A stretch of DNA of 64,000 bases from Methylobacterium mesophilicum SR1.6/6 (GCF_000364445.2 NZ_CP043538.1:4359447-4423446), one strand, 5' to 3'. Positions 1 to 9,045 are shown, counted from the first letter of the stretch. Numbers and translations are program-made. The notes: generated by a model not told the origin, from the letters alone.

Positions 1-165
1 GACGTTGCGCGGCCGGCCCTCGCCCTCCAGCGCCTCGCAGCGGCCGCCGCGGACCAGCGGCTTGCAGCCGTACTTGCGCATGGCCTCGGAGGCCATGGCG
101 GCGTAGTCCTTGTAGGTCTCCGGGTCGGTGACCGTCATCCGGACGATGATGTAGCCCTTGGGCAT
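1..165 (-). CDS. DUF1330 family protein, 5' part only
   Basis: The 55 visible residues start MPKGYIIVRMTVTDPETYKD and end at the window edge, so the C-terminal part is missing. The opening beta strand, the DPETYKDY segment and the following K-YGCKPLVRGG stretch are typical of DUF1330, a family of about 95 residues with a small ferredoxin-like dimeric barrel fold and no settled function. The ATG is at 163-165 and is the only start in this frame upstream of the conserved motif. It precedes a DUF3108 gene read in the same direction, with the DUF3108 stop about 85 bp upstream of this start. Confidence 0.8.
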   Translation of the reverse strand, partial: MPKGYIIVRMTVTDPETYKDYAAMASEAMRKYGCKPLVRGGRCEALEGEGRPRNV

Positions 166-249
166 TGTCAGGCCTCCCTGGCGCGGCGGCCGCGCCCCGC
201 AGGCGTGCCGGGAAATCGGCCGCCGGTCAAAGGCGGCGCAACGGCGGCG

Positions 250-1194
250 CTATTGCCCGGGCAGGCTCGCCTGCGCGACGTCGCCGCTGGCCGCGGGGGC
301 GGCTCCGGCCGTCCCGATGGTCTCGGCGGCGCCGCTCTGGGTCCAGCGCATCGCCTCGATGATGTTCGTGCCGACCGTGGTGAGGACCGAGATGCGCAGC
401 GGAATCAGCGCCCGTGTCCCCGCGACCGGCGCGAGCCAGACCGACATCTCCCGGTTCTCCTCCATGAACTTCACCCCCGGCCGGTCCGGACGGTGGCCCG
501 CCACTGCTTGGTAGCGGGCGTTGCAGACGAGGACCTGTCCGGCATAGCCCGGCTTCTGCACGGGCCGCGTCTCGGCGTAGCTCAGCAGCACGTTGAACCG
601 GGTGGCGCCGTCGAAGACCGGCAGGGTCCGGTTGCAGTTGTCCGGGTCCAGGGGCTCGCCGCGTCCCTGCGTCGGCATCAGCAGGGCGCTCACCGGATCG
701 AGGATGCCGCGCTTGTTGGCGGCTGTGACCGGCACGCGGTCCTGCATGTCGACGAGCGGCGGCGCGATCTCGGACTGGACCACGTTTCCGTGGGCCAGAG
801 CCATGCGCACGGCGATCCCGGAACTCGCCGTGTGCGTGGCGATCGAGAAGGCGCCGGGCTGGGGCGCTGCCGCGAAGGTTCCGGAGGCCCGGGCCGAGCC
901 CCGGCCGCCCGTGATGGCGCCGACGAGGCCGGTGAGCGTCGCCGACACGTCCATGAGGTAGCGGTCGCGGTCGAAGGAGCCGGCGAGCCGCGCGGTGCCG
1001 ATCGGCAGGCCCGCGAGATTGATGCTGTAATCGACCGCCACCGTGGCGGGCGCCGCCGCCCCCGGCCGCTTTGCCCGCGCCCGCGCCTCCGCCGGGCCGG
1101 CCAGGGCCGCGACGGCGAGGACGGCGCCGACGACCCGTCCGAGGGGACGCAGGGTCACGGGCTTGATCGTCCGACGGACAGGCGTGGCGCTCAT
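250..1194 (-). CDS. DUF3108 domain-containing exported protein
   Basis: A 314-residue protein with a basic N-terminus and a hydrophobic stretch (about residues 20-36, GAVLAVAALAGPAEA) that looks like a signal peptide. The mature part begins with VDYSINLAGLPIGTARL, a beta-strand pattern characteristic of DUF3108, an envelope family of unknown function found in many proteobacteria. Further on it has the V-L-S-AETRPVQKPGYAG and C-ARYQAVAGHRP segments also typical of the family. It is divergent from rpmB. This neighbourhood (rpmB, cobT, cobS, J-domain, bolA) is common in Rhizobiales, so position supports vertical inheritance. The function cannot be deduced from the sequence. Confidence 0.8.
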   Translation of the reverse strand: MSATPVRRTIKPVTLRPLGRVVGAVLAVAALAGPAEARARAKRPGAAAPATVAVDYSINLAGLPIGTARLAGSFDRDRYLMDVSATLTGLVGAITGGRGSARASGTFAAAPQPGAFSIATHTASSGIAVRMALAHGNVVQSEIAPPLVDMQDRVPVTAANKRGILDPVSALLMPTQGRGEPLDPDNCNRTLPVFDGATRFNVLLSYAETRPVQKPGYAGQVLVCNARYQAVAGHRPDRPGVKFMEENREMSVWLAPVAGTRALIPLRISVLTTVGTNIIEAMRWTQSGAAETIGTAGAAPAASGDVAQASLPGQ

Positions 1195-1509
1195 GATCCG
1201 GATCGCATCCCAGGAGGTCGGGCCCCGATGCCCGCTCGGCCACGCCCGTCTCAGGCGGTGCGGTGCCTTCCTGCGGGCGGAGTACGGCTATATCCCGGCA
1301 TCGTGGTTAACAGACCGTTGGGGCTCCGCCGCGCTCAGCTTGCCGCCGCGGACCTTGACGCAACGCACCTGCGTCGCCTATAGGCTCGCGCCTTCAACAG
1401 GACTCCGCCGGACCTGGAACACGCAATGGGCGCCGCCCGCTGCGACGACGATCGCGCCGGCCGCGATCGGGTCTTCATCGAGCGGAACGAGACGGGATCT
1501 TAAGTCATC
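1195..1509. other. divergent intergenic region between DUF3108 gene and rpmB
   Basis: About 315 bp without a convincing ORF. It holds a sigma-70-like promoter pointing to rpmB (listed separately). No clear promoter or operator was found for the leftward DUF3108 gene. Confidence 0.6.
1355..1384 (+). promoter_or_regulatory. candidate sigma-70 promoter for rpmB
   Basis: TTGACG at 1355-1360 and TATAGG at 1379-1384 are separated by 18 bp, a good match to the housekeeping promoter of alphaproteobacteria. It would give a 5' leader of about 120 nt before the rpmB ATG. This is a visual match only. Confidence 0.5.
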
Positions 1510-1812
1510 ATGGCGCGCCGCTGCGAACTCACCGGCAAGGCCGTTCAGGTCGGCCACCTCGTGAGCCACTCGAACCGCAAGACCAAGTGCCGGTTCCTGC
1601 CGAACCTGTGCAACGTCACCCTGCAGTCCGACGCGCTGGGCAAGCGCGTCCGCCTGCGGGTCACCGCCCACGCCCTGCGCTCGGTTGAGCACCGCGGCGG
1701 CCTCGACGCCTTCCTGATCAAGGCCGGCGAGGGTGACCTCTCGCAGACCGCGCGCCTGCTGAAGCGCGAGATCCACAAGAAGCTCGCCGAGACCCAGCCC
1801 GCCGCGGCCTGA
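1510..1812 (+). CDS. rpmB: 50S ribosomal protein L28
   Basis: The 100-residue protein begins [20 protein letters not shown], with the C-ELTGK and V-S-N-TK--F-PN pattern that defines L28, followed by [16 protein letters not shown] as in alphaproteobacterial L28. Length fits the alphaproteobacterial form (about 97-102 residues). It binds 23S rRNA in the large subunit and is normally present in every genome. It stands alone with its own promoter candidate and a hairpin downstream. Only one Cys is visible in the N-terminal motif, so it is probably the form without a zinc ribbon. Confidence 0.97.
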   Translation: MARRCELTGKAVQVGHLVSHSNRKTKCRFLPNLCNVTLQSDALGKRVRLRVTAHALRSVEHRGGLDAFLIKAGEGDLSQTARLLKREIHKKLAETQPAAA

Positions 1813-1850
1813 GCCCGCGGGCTTCGCGCCCCCTTTCGTCGGACGGTTCG

Positions 1851-1880
1851 AGCCGCCGCAGCCCCTGGGCTACGGCGGCT
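1851..1880 (+). terminator. hairpin downstream of rpmB
   Basis: AGCCGCCG pairs with CGGCGGCT, enclosing a second short AGCC/GGCT stem. It lies 39 bp after the rpmB stop. There is no strong T tract, so it may be a weak or Rho-assisted terminator. Confidence 0.45.
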
Positions 1881-1921
1881 TCCGCTTGCGCGTGGCGGGC
1901 CATCGATCCGTGCAATTCCGA

Positions 1922-2047
1922 CCACACCCTCATCCTGAGGTGCCCGCGTCAGCGGGCCTCCAGGGAGGGCTCCAGGAATCGCGGTGCTATCTGGAGGGCT
2001 CTTTCGAGGCCTCCGCTGCGCTCCGGCACCTCAAGATGAGGTTCTGA
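1922..2047. repeat. imperfect palindromic intergenic repeat (CACCCTCATCCTGAGG type)
   Basis: The left arm reads CACCCTCATCCTGAGGTGCC and the right arm ends GGCACCTCAAGATGAGG, with an inner pairing of GGAGGGCTCCAG and CTGGAGGGCTC. A shorter relative with perfect 13-bp arms is at 25763-25820. It lies between the convergent genes rpmB and cobT, the usual place for dispersed alphaproteobacterial palindromes, where it could also act as a bidirectional terminator. Confidence 0.6.
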
Positions 2048-2099
2048 ATCGGATGAGGCAAAAGGCGGAGCGGCAGCGGCCGCTCCGGCCGGCCGGCGA

Positions 2100-4007
2100 T
2101 CACCGTCGCCCGCCGGCCGCGCGCAGCATCCGGCTCGTCGGCGCGGGCGCACCGTCCTCCTCGAACAACTCGGCCAGCTTCTCGGTCATCGCGCCACCGA
2201 GTTCCTCGGCGTCGATGATCGTCACGGCGCGGCGATAGTACCGGGTCACGTCGTGGCCGATGCCGATGGCCAGGAGTTCCACCGGCGAGCGCGTCTCGAT
2301 CTCCTCGATCATCCAGCGCAGGTGGCGCTCCAGGTAGTTGCCGGCATTCACCGAGAGGGTCGAATCGTCCACCGGCGCGCCGTCCGAGATCACCATCAGG
2401 ATCTTGCGCTGCTCCGGCCGCCCGAGCAGGCGCTTGTGCGCCCAGTCGAGCGCCTCGCCGTCGATGTTCTCCTTCAGCAGCCCCTCGCGCATCATCAGCC
2501 CGAGGTTCTTGCGCGCCCGCCGCCAAGGGGCGTCCGCGGCCTTGTAGACGATGTGGCGCAGGTCGTTCAGGCGGCCGGGATTCGGTGGCTTGCCGGCGGC
2601 GAGCCACGCCTCGCGGCTCTGACCGCCCTTCCAGGCCCGGGTGGTGAAGCCCAGGATCTCCACTTTCACGCCGCAGCGCTCCAGCGTCCGCGCCAGGATG
2701 TCGGCGCAGGTCGCCGCCACGGTGATCGGCCGGCCGCGCATCGAGCCGGAATTGTCGAGGAGCAGCGTGACCACCGTATCGCGGAAATTCGTGTCCTTCT
2801 CCTGCTTGAAGGAGAGGGGCTGGTACGGGTCGATGACGACGCGCACGAGGCGCGCCGGGTCGAGCTGACCCTCCTCCAAGTCGAAATCCCAGGCCCGGTT
2901 CTGCTGGGCGAGCAGCCGCCGCTGCAGGCGGTTGGCGAGGCGCCCGACCACGCCCTGCAGGTGCGAGAGCTGCTTGTCGAGGTAGGAGCGCAGGCGCGAC
3001 AGCTCGTCGGCGTCGCACAACTCCTCGGCGTGGATGACCTCGTCGAACCGGGGATTGAACACCCGGTACTCGGGCCCGCGGGCCTCGTTGCCCTGCCGCT
3101 GCGGCGGGCGCGACGCCTCCGAGGCCTCCTCGGAATCGGCGTCCTCGGCCTCCTCGGGCAATTCTCCGGACGGCGCGTCAGCGGATTCCTGGGCGCCTTC
3201 CTCGATCTCGTCGGAGGCCTCCTCGGAGGTCTCGATCTCGGCGCGCTCGCCCTGGCTCTTCTCCTCCGAGTCGCCCTCGCTCGGATTCTGCTCGTCGTCC
3301 TGGGCCTCGTTCTCGTCGTCGTTCTCGTCGTCCTCGGCGTCGAACGGCGTCTCGTCCGACATGTCGAGGGACGTGAGGAGGTCGCGCACCGAGCGGGCGA
3401 ACTTGCGCTGATCCTCGATGGAGCCGAGCAACCCGTCGAGATTCGGTCCGGCCTTGGCCTCGATATGCTCGCGCCACAGCTCGACGATCTTGGAGGCGGC
3501 CTCGGGCGGCTTCTGGCCGGTCAGGCGCTCGCGCACCATCAGGGCGACGGCGTCCTCCATAGGGGCGTCGGCCCGGTCTGTGATGGTCTCGTACTTGCCG
3601 CCGCGGTGATAGCGGTCCTCCAGCATCGCCGAGATGTTGCTGGCGACGCCCGCCATCCGCCGCGAGCCGATCGCCTCGACCCGGGCCTGCTCGACCGCGT
3701 CGTAAACCGCCCGCGCGGCGGCGTTCTCGGGGGCGAGGCGGCGGTGGACGGCCACGTCGTGGCAGCCGAGCCGCAGCGCCATGGCGTCGGCGTTGCCCCG
3801 CAGCACCGCGACGTCCTGCGCCGAGAGCTTGCGCGGGGGCTCGGGCAGCCGGGCCTTGTCGCCGGTGAGCGCCGGCCGGTCGGTGGCGTAGGTGACCTCG
3901 ACCTCGGCGCGTCGGGCGATGGCGCGCAGGCACCCGGCCACCGAGCGCTTCAGGGGCTCGGCCACGGGTTCACGGCGCTCGCCGGGCTTGCGGTTGGAGA
4001 TGGACAT
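2100..4007 (-). CDS. cobT: cobaltochelatase subunit CobT
   Basis: This 635-residue protein is the MIDAS/VWA subunit of the aerobic-pathway cobaltochelatase CobNST, which inserts cobalt into hydrogenobyrinate a,c-diamide in cobalamin synthesis. The N-terminal CobT domain is followed by a very acidic linker (about residues 220-310, rich in E, D and S). The C-terminal VWA domain carries DNSGSMRG, the DxSxS metal-ion motif, and later ISDGAPVDD. Length agrees with CobT (about 630). The ATG at 4005-4007 directly precedes the conserved N-terminus. It lies downstream of cobS with a 154-bp gap. CobT and CobS form a chaperone-like complex. Cobalamin is needed by methylmalonyl-CoA-type mutases of the ethylmalonyl-CoA pathway in methylotrophs, which fits the serine-cycle genes nearby. 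Confidence 0.97.
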   Translation of the reverse strand: MSISNRKPGERREPVAEPLKRSVAGCLRAIARRAEVEVTYATDRPALTGDKARLPEPPRKLSAQDVAVLRGNADAMALRLGCHDVAVHRRLAPENAAARAVYDAVEQARVEAIGSRRMAGVASNISAMLEDRYHRGGKYETITDRADAPMEDAVALMVRERLTGQKPPEAASKIVELWREHIEAKAGPNLDGLLGSIEDQRKFARSVRDLLTSLDMSDETPFDAEDDENDDENEAQDDEQNPSEGDSEEKSQGERAEIETSEEASDEIEEGAQESADAPSGELPEEAEDADSEEASEASRPPQRQGNEARGPEYRVFNPRFDEVIHAEELCDADELSRLRSYLDKQLSHLQGVVGRLANRLQRRLLAQQNRAWDFDLEEGQLDPARLVRVVIDPYQPLSFKQEKDTNFRDTVVTLLLDNSGSMRGRPITVAATCADILARTLERCGVKVEILGFTTRAWKGGQSREAWLAAGKPPNPGRLNDLRHIVYKAADAPWRRARKNLGLMMREGLLKENIDGEALDWAHKRLLGRPEQRKILMVISDGAPVDDSTLSVNAGNYLERHLRWMIEEIETRSPVELLAIGIGHDVTRYYRRAVTIIDAEELGGAMTEKLAELFEEDGAPAPTSRMLRAAGGRR

Positions 4008-4161
4008 GCGCGGCTACCGGTCGTCGTCGGACGCGAAGGGGCGGGTCAGGATCTCGTCCCGGCCGAAGGAAGCGACGGCGTGGCGCGCGCGAACGGGGCG
4101 GCGCGGGCAGAGCCCGATGCAGTCACCCCGATCCCGCGCGCCACGACCTCCTCCATGCGGG

Positions 4162-5145
4162 TCAGCTCAGCGCGACGTTCACCGCGCTCTCGGGCAGCTC
4201 CTTGCCGAAGGCGCGCTGATAGAATTCGGCCACCAGCGTCCGCTCCAGCTCGTCGCACTTGTTGAGGAACGTCACCCGGAAGGCGAAGCCGATATCCTTG
4301 AAGATGTCGGCGTTCTCGGCCCAGGTGATCACCGTGCGCGGGCTCATGACGGTGGAGAGGTCGCCGTTCATGAAGGCGTTGCGGGTGAGATCCGCCACGC
4401 GCACCATGCGGTTGACGATGTCGCGGCCCTGGTCGCCCCGATAGTGGGTGGCCTTCGAGAGCACGATGTCGACCTCGCGGTCGTGCGGCAGGTAGTTCAG
4501 CGTGGTGACGATCGACCACCGGTCCATCTGGCCCTGGTTGATCTGCTGGGTGCCGTGATAGAGGCCCGACGTGTCGCCGAGGCCGACCGTATTGGCGGTG
4601 GCGAACAGCCGGAAGGCCGGGTGCGGGCGGATCACGCGCTTCTGGTCGAGGAGCGTCAGCCGGCCCGACAGCTCCAGCACGCGCTGGATCACGAACATCA
4701 CGTCCGGGCGGCCGGCATCGTACTCGTCGAATACCAGCGCGACGTTGTTCTGCAGCGCCCAGGGCAGGATGCCGTCCTGGAAGGCGGTGACCTGCTTGCC
4801 GTCCTGGAGGACGATGGCGTCCTTGCCGACGAGGTCGATGCGCGAGACGTGGCTGTCGAGGTTGATCCGGATGCACGGCCAGTTCAGCCGGGCGGCGACC
4901 TGCTCGATATGGGTCGACTTGCCGGTGCCGTGGTAGCCGGTGACCATCACGCGGCGGTTGCGGGCGAAGCCGGCCAGGATCGCGAGCGTCGTCTCCCGAT
5001 CGAAGATGTAGTCCGGGTCGACATCCGGCACGTGCTCCTCGGGCTCGGCGAAGGCCGGCACCTTGAGGTCGAGATCGATGCCGAAGACATCGCGGACGGA
5101 GACGGTGCGGTCGGGCAGCGCGGCTTGCGTAGCGTCAGAGAGCAT
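4162..5145 (-). CDS. cobS: cobaltochelatase subunit CobS (AAA+ ATPase)
   Basis: The 327-residue AAA+ protein is the ATPase subunit of the cobaltochelatase complex. It contains Walker [10 protein letters not shown], Walker [11 protein letters not shown] and the arginine-rich sensor segment [14 protein letters not shown]. The frame is open for 48 more codons upstream, but the start [22 protein letters not shown] is preferred. It matches the family N-terminus, gives the usual CobS length, and has an AGGT-type ribosome binding site about 8 nt upstream. The gene pairs with cobT downstream. An 8-bp inverted repeat lies about 24 bp in front of the start. No B12-box sequence was seen in the leader. 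Confidence 0.97.
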   Translation of the reverse strand: MLSDATQAALPDRTVSVRDVFGIDLDLKVPAFAEPEEHVPDVDPDYIFDRETTLAILAGFARNRRVMVTGYHGTGKSTHIEQVAARLNWPCIRINLDSHVSRIDLVGKDAIVLQDGKQVTAFQDGILPWALQNNVALVFDEYDAGRPDVMFVIQRVLELSGRLTLLDQKRVIRPHPAFRLFATANTVGLGDTSGLYHGTQQINQGQMDRWSIVTTLNYLPHDREVDIVLSKATHYRGDQGRDIVNRMVRVADLTRNAFMNGDLSTVMSPRTVITWAENADIFKDIGFAFRVTFLNKCDELERTLVAEFYQRAFGKELPESAVNVALS

Positions 5146-5456
5146 TCGGAACCTCGTGAGGCGCGGGCGCTTCACTCCCAAACAGTGAAGCATCCGCGCG
5201 GAAGAACGTCGAGCCGGGCCTCCGCGGCGGGGCGGAGTCCTCCTTAGACGGCGGCGCGTTCGGGCGCCACCGACCGGCATCGCCCCCATATAGGGCTGCG
5301 CCGCGCGGTTTGCCCTATCCTGGATGCAACCCGGCCTGCATCCTTCGTGCCGTTGAAGCCGTTCGCGCTCGCGAACGGCGTCATGGTCCTCTTATGACGC
5401 ACTCTGCTCGGGCCGCGTCTCGCGCCGAGCCGGCGTCCGCCTTGGGGGAGTACGGG
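5146..5456. other. intergenic region upstream of cobS
   Basis: About 310 bp between the cobS start and the stop of the J-domain gene, which reads the same way. It contains the cobS-proximal inverted repeat (5169-5191). I found no cobalamin riboswitch core, no second ORF with family resemblance and no tRNA. Confidence 0.5.
5169..5191 (-). promoter_or_regulatory. inverted repeat in the cobS leader
   Basis: GCTTCACT and AGTGAAGC form perfect 8-bp arms around a 7-nt spacer, ending about 24 bp before the cobS ATG. It could be an operator or an RNA hairpin. No regulator family is assigned. Confidence 0.4.
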
Positions 5457-6077
5457 TCAGCAGAGCCCGGCCGCGCGCAGGACATCGTGGGCCCGGATGA
5501 TGTCGCGCAACCGCTCCTCGAAGGAGCGGTCGCCGCCGTTGGCATCCGGGTGGAAGCGCTTCACCAGCACCTTGTACTGCGCCTTGATGGCGGCCGAATC
5601 CGCGCCCTCCTCAAGTCCCATCACGTCGAGGGCCCGGCGGACCGTGGCCGAGTGGCGGGGCTTCGGCGGCTCGGGCTGGCGGGCGCGGCGGCGCGCCTCG
5701 CCGACGCCCTCGCCGCGCAGGATGCCGAGAGGATCGACATAGGCCCAGTCGCGCGCAGGCTCGCTGGCGGGTTTCTCGCCCGCCTTGTTCACCCCCATCG
5801 CCCAGGTCGGGCGGTGACCGATGATCGCGTCCTTCTGATAGGCCTGCACGGCGGCATCGTTCATGCCGTCGAAATAGTTGTAGCTGGCGTTGTAGGCGCG
5901 GACATGATCGATGCAGAAGCGCCAGTACTGGCCTTCCGCCTTCCGGCCCTTCGGCGCCCGGTACAGGCCCGGCTGCGTGCAGCCCGGACTCTCGCAGACG
6001 GCCTCGGCCGCGGCCTTCGGCTCGTCGCAGGACGGTTTGATCCGGATGCTGTCGAACAGGCGCGAGTTGAGATCCAT
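5457..6077 (-). CDS. J-domain (DnaJ-like) protein
   Basis: A 206-residue protein. The C-terminal 60 residues form a J domain: ALDVMGLEEGADSAAIKAQYK, then KRFHPDANGGD (HPD motif) and an amphipathic final helix reaching the C-terminus. J domains stimulate Hsp70/DnaK ATPase. The N-terminal 140 residues (MDLNSRLFDSIRIKP, then CESPGCTQPGLYRAPKG and YWRFCIDHVRAYNASYNYF) are the conserved N-region of an alphaproteobacterial J-protein family with a C-x4-C pair that may bind metal. It lacks the G/F and zinc-finger regions of true DnaJ. The ATG at 6075-6077 matches the family start. It is divergent from bolA, a common alphaproteobacterial pairing. The client is unknown. Confidence 0.88.
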   Translation of the reverse strand: MDLNSRLFDSIRIKPSCDEPKAAAEAVCESPGCTQPGLYRAPKGRKAEGQYWRFCIDHVRAYNASYNYFDGMNDAAVQAYQKDAIIGHRPTWAMGVNKAGEKPASEPARDWAYVDPLGILRGEGVGEARRRARQPEPPKPRHSATVRRALDVMGLEEGADSAAIKAQYKVLVKRFHPDANGGDRSFEERLRDIIRAHDVLRAAGLC

Positions 6078-6185
6078 GACGGGCCGATTATGAGGGGGCG
6101 GACCTGAGACACAAGGGCACCGGGCCTGATGACGCATGCGCGAGATCGGGCTTGACGGACACGCACGAACACGACGCGAGGCGCG

Positions 6186-6476
6186 ATGGCTGACGGAGCG
6201 GGCGGCACCCTGCGGGACTGGATGGAGGCGCGGCTGCGGGAACAGCTCGCACCGGCGCGCCTCGACGTGATCGACGAGTCGCATCTGCATGCCGGCCATG
6301 CCGGAGCACGGCCGGGGGGCGAGACCCATTACCGGCTCGACATCGTCGCGGCGGCATTCGAGGGCAAGAGCCGGGTGGAGCGGCACCGCTTGGTGAACGC
6401 GCTGCTCGACGACGCGTTCAAGCGGGGCTTGCACGCCCTCGCACTGCGGGCGCGTACGCCGGCCGAGGCCGCCTGA
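6186..6476 (+). CDS. bolA: BolA family protein
   Basis: The 96-residue protein has the BolA fold signature: LREQLAPARLDVIDESHLHAGH, then ETHYRLDIVAAAFEGKSRVERHRLVN and a C-terminal ALALRARTPAEA segment. The FEGKSRVERHRLV element is the helix-turn-helix-like region of BolA. BolA proteins partner with monothiol glutaredoxins in iron-sulfur cluster trafficking and iron sensing. His residues of the HLHAGH loop are candidate cluster ligands. It is divergent from the J-domain gene with 108 bp between starts, so both promoters should lie there. Confidence 0.92.
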   Translation: MADGAGGTLRDWMEARLREQLAPARLDVIDESHLHAGHAGARPGGETHYRLDIVAAAFEGKSRVERHRLVNALLDDAFKRGLHALALRARTPAEAA

Positions 6477-6480
6477 CACC

Positions 6481-6520
6481 GTTTCTGCGAGCGGAGCGCA
6501 GCGATCCAGCCGGCACCGCG
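6481..6520. repeat. half copy of the GCGAGCGGAGCG intergenic repeat
   Basis: The sequence after the bolA stop, TTTCTGCGAGCGGAGCGCAG followed by CGATCCAGCCGG, matches the left arm of the palindromes at 40096-40186 and 46622-46713. The right arm is missing here. Confidence 0.5.
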
Positions 6521-6701
6521 TTCGGAATGGGTGCGCTACACCGGGTCGCTTGGCTGCATCCGTGGTGACGCGGCGGGTCGCTCTGACGGTGGGACGGGGG
6601 TGGAGACGGGATATGGTGATGCGCGCGCCGATCGGCACCTGCCGGATCCAGGGCCGCGCGCCAGATGAGCGGGCGACCGTGACCCTATCCGGGAGAGCGC
6701 C

Positions 6702-7133
6702 ATGCCCCTGCGGGTGACACCGCGCATCGCCATCGCGGACGATGAGATCGAGCTGTCTTTCCTGCGGGCCTCGGGCGCGGGCGGCCAGAACGTCAACAAG
6801 GTCGAGACCGCGGTGCAACTCCGCTGGCCGGTTTTCGCGTCGCCGGCCGTGGACGATCGGGTCAAGGCGAACCTCGTCCGCTTGGCCGGGCGACGGATGA
6901 CCAAGGATGGGGTCCTCGTCCTGACAGGGCAGCGCCACCGCACCCAGGAGCGCAACCGGGCCGAGATCCTGCAGCGCCTGATCGATCTGGTCGCGGAGGC
7001 CGCCAAGCCGCCCCCGCCGATCCGCCGCCCGACGAAGCCGACGCGGGGTTCGCAGGAGCGGCGCATCGGGGCCAAGAAGAATCGCGCCACGATCAAGCAG
7101 GGACGCGGCAGCGTCAGGGACTCTGACAGCTGA
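6702..7133 (+). CDS. arfB: alternative ribosome-rescue factor ArfB (GGQ-type peptidyl-tRNA hydrolase)
   Basis: The 143-residue protein has the class I release-factor catalytic core without codon-recognition domains. GGQ is at residues 27-29 in SGAGGQNVNKVETAVQLRW, followed by RMTKDGVLVLTGQRHRTQERN. A basic, Pro-rich C-terminal tail (RPTKPTRGSQERRIGAKKN) matches the tail that enters the empty mRNA channel of stalled ribosomes. Length and layout are those of ArfB/YaeJ. It hydrolyses peptidyl-tRNA on non-stop ribosomes. It is convergent with the DUF1275 gene. Confidence 0.93.
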   Translation: MPLRVTPRIAIADDEIELSFLRASGAGGQNVNKVETAVQLRWPVFASPAVDDRVKANLVRLAGRRMTKDGVLVLTGQRHRTQERNRAEILQRLIDLVAEAAKPPPPIRRPTKPTRGSQERRIGAKKNRATIKQGRGSVRDSDS

Positions 7134-7169
7134 CGGGCAGGCCGCCTCGGTGGCGGCCCAATGGCCGCC

Positions 7170-7964
7170 TCAATGGATGGCGTCGATCACCTCGGCCTTC
7201 GGGCTGGCATCGGGGGCCGGCGACGAGCCCGCCACCAACGTGCTGCCCGGCTTGGCGAGCGTGAGGGCGATGGCGATCAGCGCCAGGATGGCGGCGAGCG
7301 CGGCCGGGAACAGGAAGGCCGACTCGCCGTAGCGGATATCGAGGAGACCGCCGATCACCGCGCCAGTGCTGAGGCCCGCCCAGAGCGGGGCCTGGATCCA
7401 GAAGGACGGGGCGACGGTACCGAGCAGCAGGTTGGCGCAGCCCGTCCCGAAACGGACGACCGCGCCTGTGACGTAGGTCAGCGCCAGGGAGCGGCCGCCC
7501 TCGTCCTGAAGCGTCGCGTTCTGGAGGCCCAAGGCGAGAACGATCGGATAGGCATGCAGCGGATAGGCGAAGGTGCCCCACGGCATCAGAAGGCCGCCGG
7601 CCAGCAGGAGTGCCTGGATGGTCAGGAGGACGGCGAGCCGCCAACGGCCGACCCAGGCGGCGATCAGCGTTCCCAGGAAGGCGCCGAAGCAGAAGATGCT
7701 GATGGTGCTGGCGACTCGGGTGACGTTCTCCCAATCGCCGTTCGACACCGCCACGCCGAAGCGCGTCGTGTTGCCCGACATGAAGGACATGAACAGCTGC
7801 GAGAATTCCAGGAAGCCGATGGAATCGGCGCAGCCGGCCAGTGCAGCGAGGGCGATGGCGAAGGGGATCCGGGTTCGCGGATCGGCCGGGAAGGACTTGT
7901 CCGCCGGAGGCTCGGGCTTTCGCTCAGGCGTGCCAATACCGGTCCGACTGCCGTAATCCGCCAT
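7170..7964 (-). CDS. DUF1275 (YoaK-type) membrane protein
   Basis: A 264-residue integral membrane protein with about six to seven hydrophobic segments. The first holds FAIALAALAGCADSIGFLEF, followed by FMSFMSGNTTRFG, the family's MSGNT motif. The ALGLQNATLQDEGG segment and the TYVTGAVVRFG segment are also characteristic of DUF1275. The ATG at 7962-7964 precedes a hydrophilic 28-residue N-terminus. Function is not established for the family, though transport has been suggested. It shares its upstream region with the methyltransferase gene, which reads the same way. Confidence 0.85.
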   Translation of the reverse strand: MADYGSRTGIGTPERKPEPPADKSFPADPRTRIPFAIALAALAGCADSIGFLEFSQLFMSFMSGNTTRFGVAVSNGDWENVTRVASTISIFCFGAFLGTLIAAWVGRWRLAVLLTIQALLLAGGLLMPWGTFAYPLHAYPIVLALGLQNATLQDEGGRSLALTYVTGAVVRFGTGCANLLLGTVAPSFWIQAPLWAGLSTGAVIGGLLDIRYGESAFLFPAALAAILALIAIALTLAKPGSTLVAGSSPAPDASPKAEVIDAIH

Positions 7965-8032
7965 GCTGATCCCCCGATGCAGCGGTCGCGCCTGTCGCGA
8001 CCGACTGACAATGGACGAACAGCCAAGCGGTT

Positions 8033-8977
8033 TCATGCCGCGGTGCGGCGCAACACAACGACGCGGCCGGGCACCGGCCGGCCGGCCTCCCGGCGGATGC
8101 TCGCCGGGCGCAGCGCGACGAGGTCGAGGCCGGCCGCGGCGGCCGTGTCGGCGAGATGCCGGTCGGCATGGGCGTAGCGCCCGTCCGGACCCAGGACGGT
8201 CCCGGCCCCGTCGTGGGATTGCACGGTGACCGCCCCCAGCCCTCCGGGTCGCAAGATCCGGCCGATCCCCGCCAGGAAGGCGCCGAGATCCGCCACGTAG
8301 ATCAGCACGTCGGCGGCGAGACAGAGATCCGCGGATCCCTGCGGCTCGCCGGCCAGGAAGGCGATCACCTCGTCCTCGACGAGGCGGTCGTAGAGCGGGC
8401 GATCCCGCCAGAGCCTGTCGCGTGCCCGGGTCAGCATCCCCGGCGAGACATCGATGCCGACGAGATGCTCGGCCCGGTCGCGGATCGCCGCGCCCATCAG
8501 GCCGGTACCGCAGCCGAGATCGAGTACGATCGCGAACCGCTCCGGATCCGCCGGCAGGGCGTCGCGGATGCATTGCGGACCGACATACCCCAAGCCTTCC
8601 ACGAGGTGCCGCTCGAAGCGCGGGGCGTAGCCGTCGAACAGGGCCCGGATATGGGCGGCGGAGAGGACCGGCAGGCCGCCGGCCGGCTTCAGGCGCGTCA
8701 GGTGCGCCCGCACACCCAGTGTGTCGCCGGGGTCGATGGCGAGGGCGTGGGCATAGGCACGGGCGGCGGCGTCCCGCAGGTCCGGGGCGCCCTCCGCCGC
8801 CAACGCCTCCCGGGCCCGCCCCAGGAGCAGCCAAGCCGGCGCGTAGCGCGGCGCGATCTCCAGGGCCTGCTCGGCGAGGTCGGCGGCCCCGGTGAAGTCG
8901 CCATCCGCCAGGCAGGCTTCCGCGTAGCGATAGCGGCGGTCGGCGAGGAGGTCGCCGGAACTGAGGTGCGAGGCCAT
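8033..8977 (-). CDS. TPR-containing class I SAM-dependent methyltransferase
   Basis: A 314-residue two-domain protein. The N-terminal 95 residues form about two TPR helical pairs (RYRYAEACLADGDFTGAADLA, then ALEIAPRYAPAWLLLGRA). The rest is a Rossmann methyltransferase: VLDLGCGTGLMGAAIRD is motif I, then VGIDVSPGMLTRAR, then DLCLAADVLIYVADLG and ILRPGG. The ATG at 8975-8977 is chosen over 26 upstream codons that resemble non-coding sequence. Similar TPR-methyltransferases occur in many alphaproteobacteria with unknown substrate. It is divergent from the exonuclease gene, only 68 bp away. Confidence 0.85.
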   Translation of the reverse strand: MASHLSSGDLLADRRYRYAEACLADGDFTGAADLAEQALEIAPRYAPAWLLLGRAREALAAEGAPDLRDAAARAYAHALAIDPGDTLGVRAHLTRLKPAGGLPVLSAAHIRALFDGYAPRFERHLVEGLGYVGPQCIRDALPADPERFAIVLDLGCGTGLMGAAIRDRAEHLVGIDVSPGMLTRARDRLWRDRPLYDRLVEDEVIAFLAGEPQGSADLCLAADVLIYVADLGAFLAGIGRILRPGGLGAVTVQSHDGAGTVLGPDGRYAHADRHLADTAAAAGLDLVALRPASIRREAGRPVPGRVVVLRRTAA

Positions 8978-9045
8978 GCGTCTGCCGGGTCGGGGGCGCC
9001 TATATACCGGGGCCACCGGCGGACTCCACCGGCAGCACGGACCCG

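Noticed and set aside
2253..4265. 670-codon + strand frame opposite cobT
   Set aside because: Shadow frame. The real coding strand carries the complete CobT protein with MIDAS motif.
5146..5456. Cobalamin riboswitch upstream of cobS
   Set aside because: No B12 box or matching core found by eye; only a simple 8-bp inverted repeat is present.
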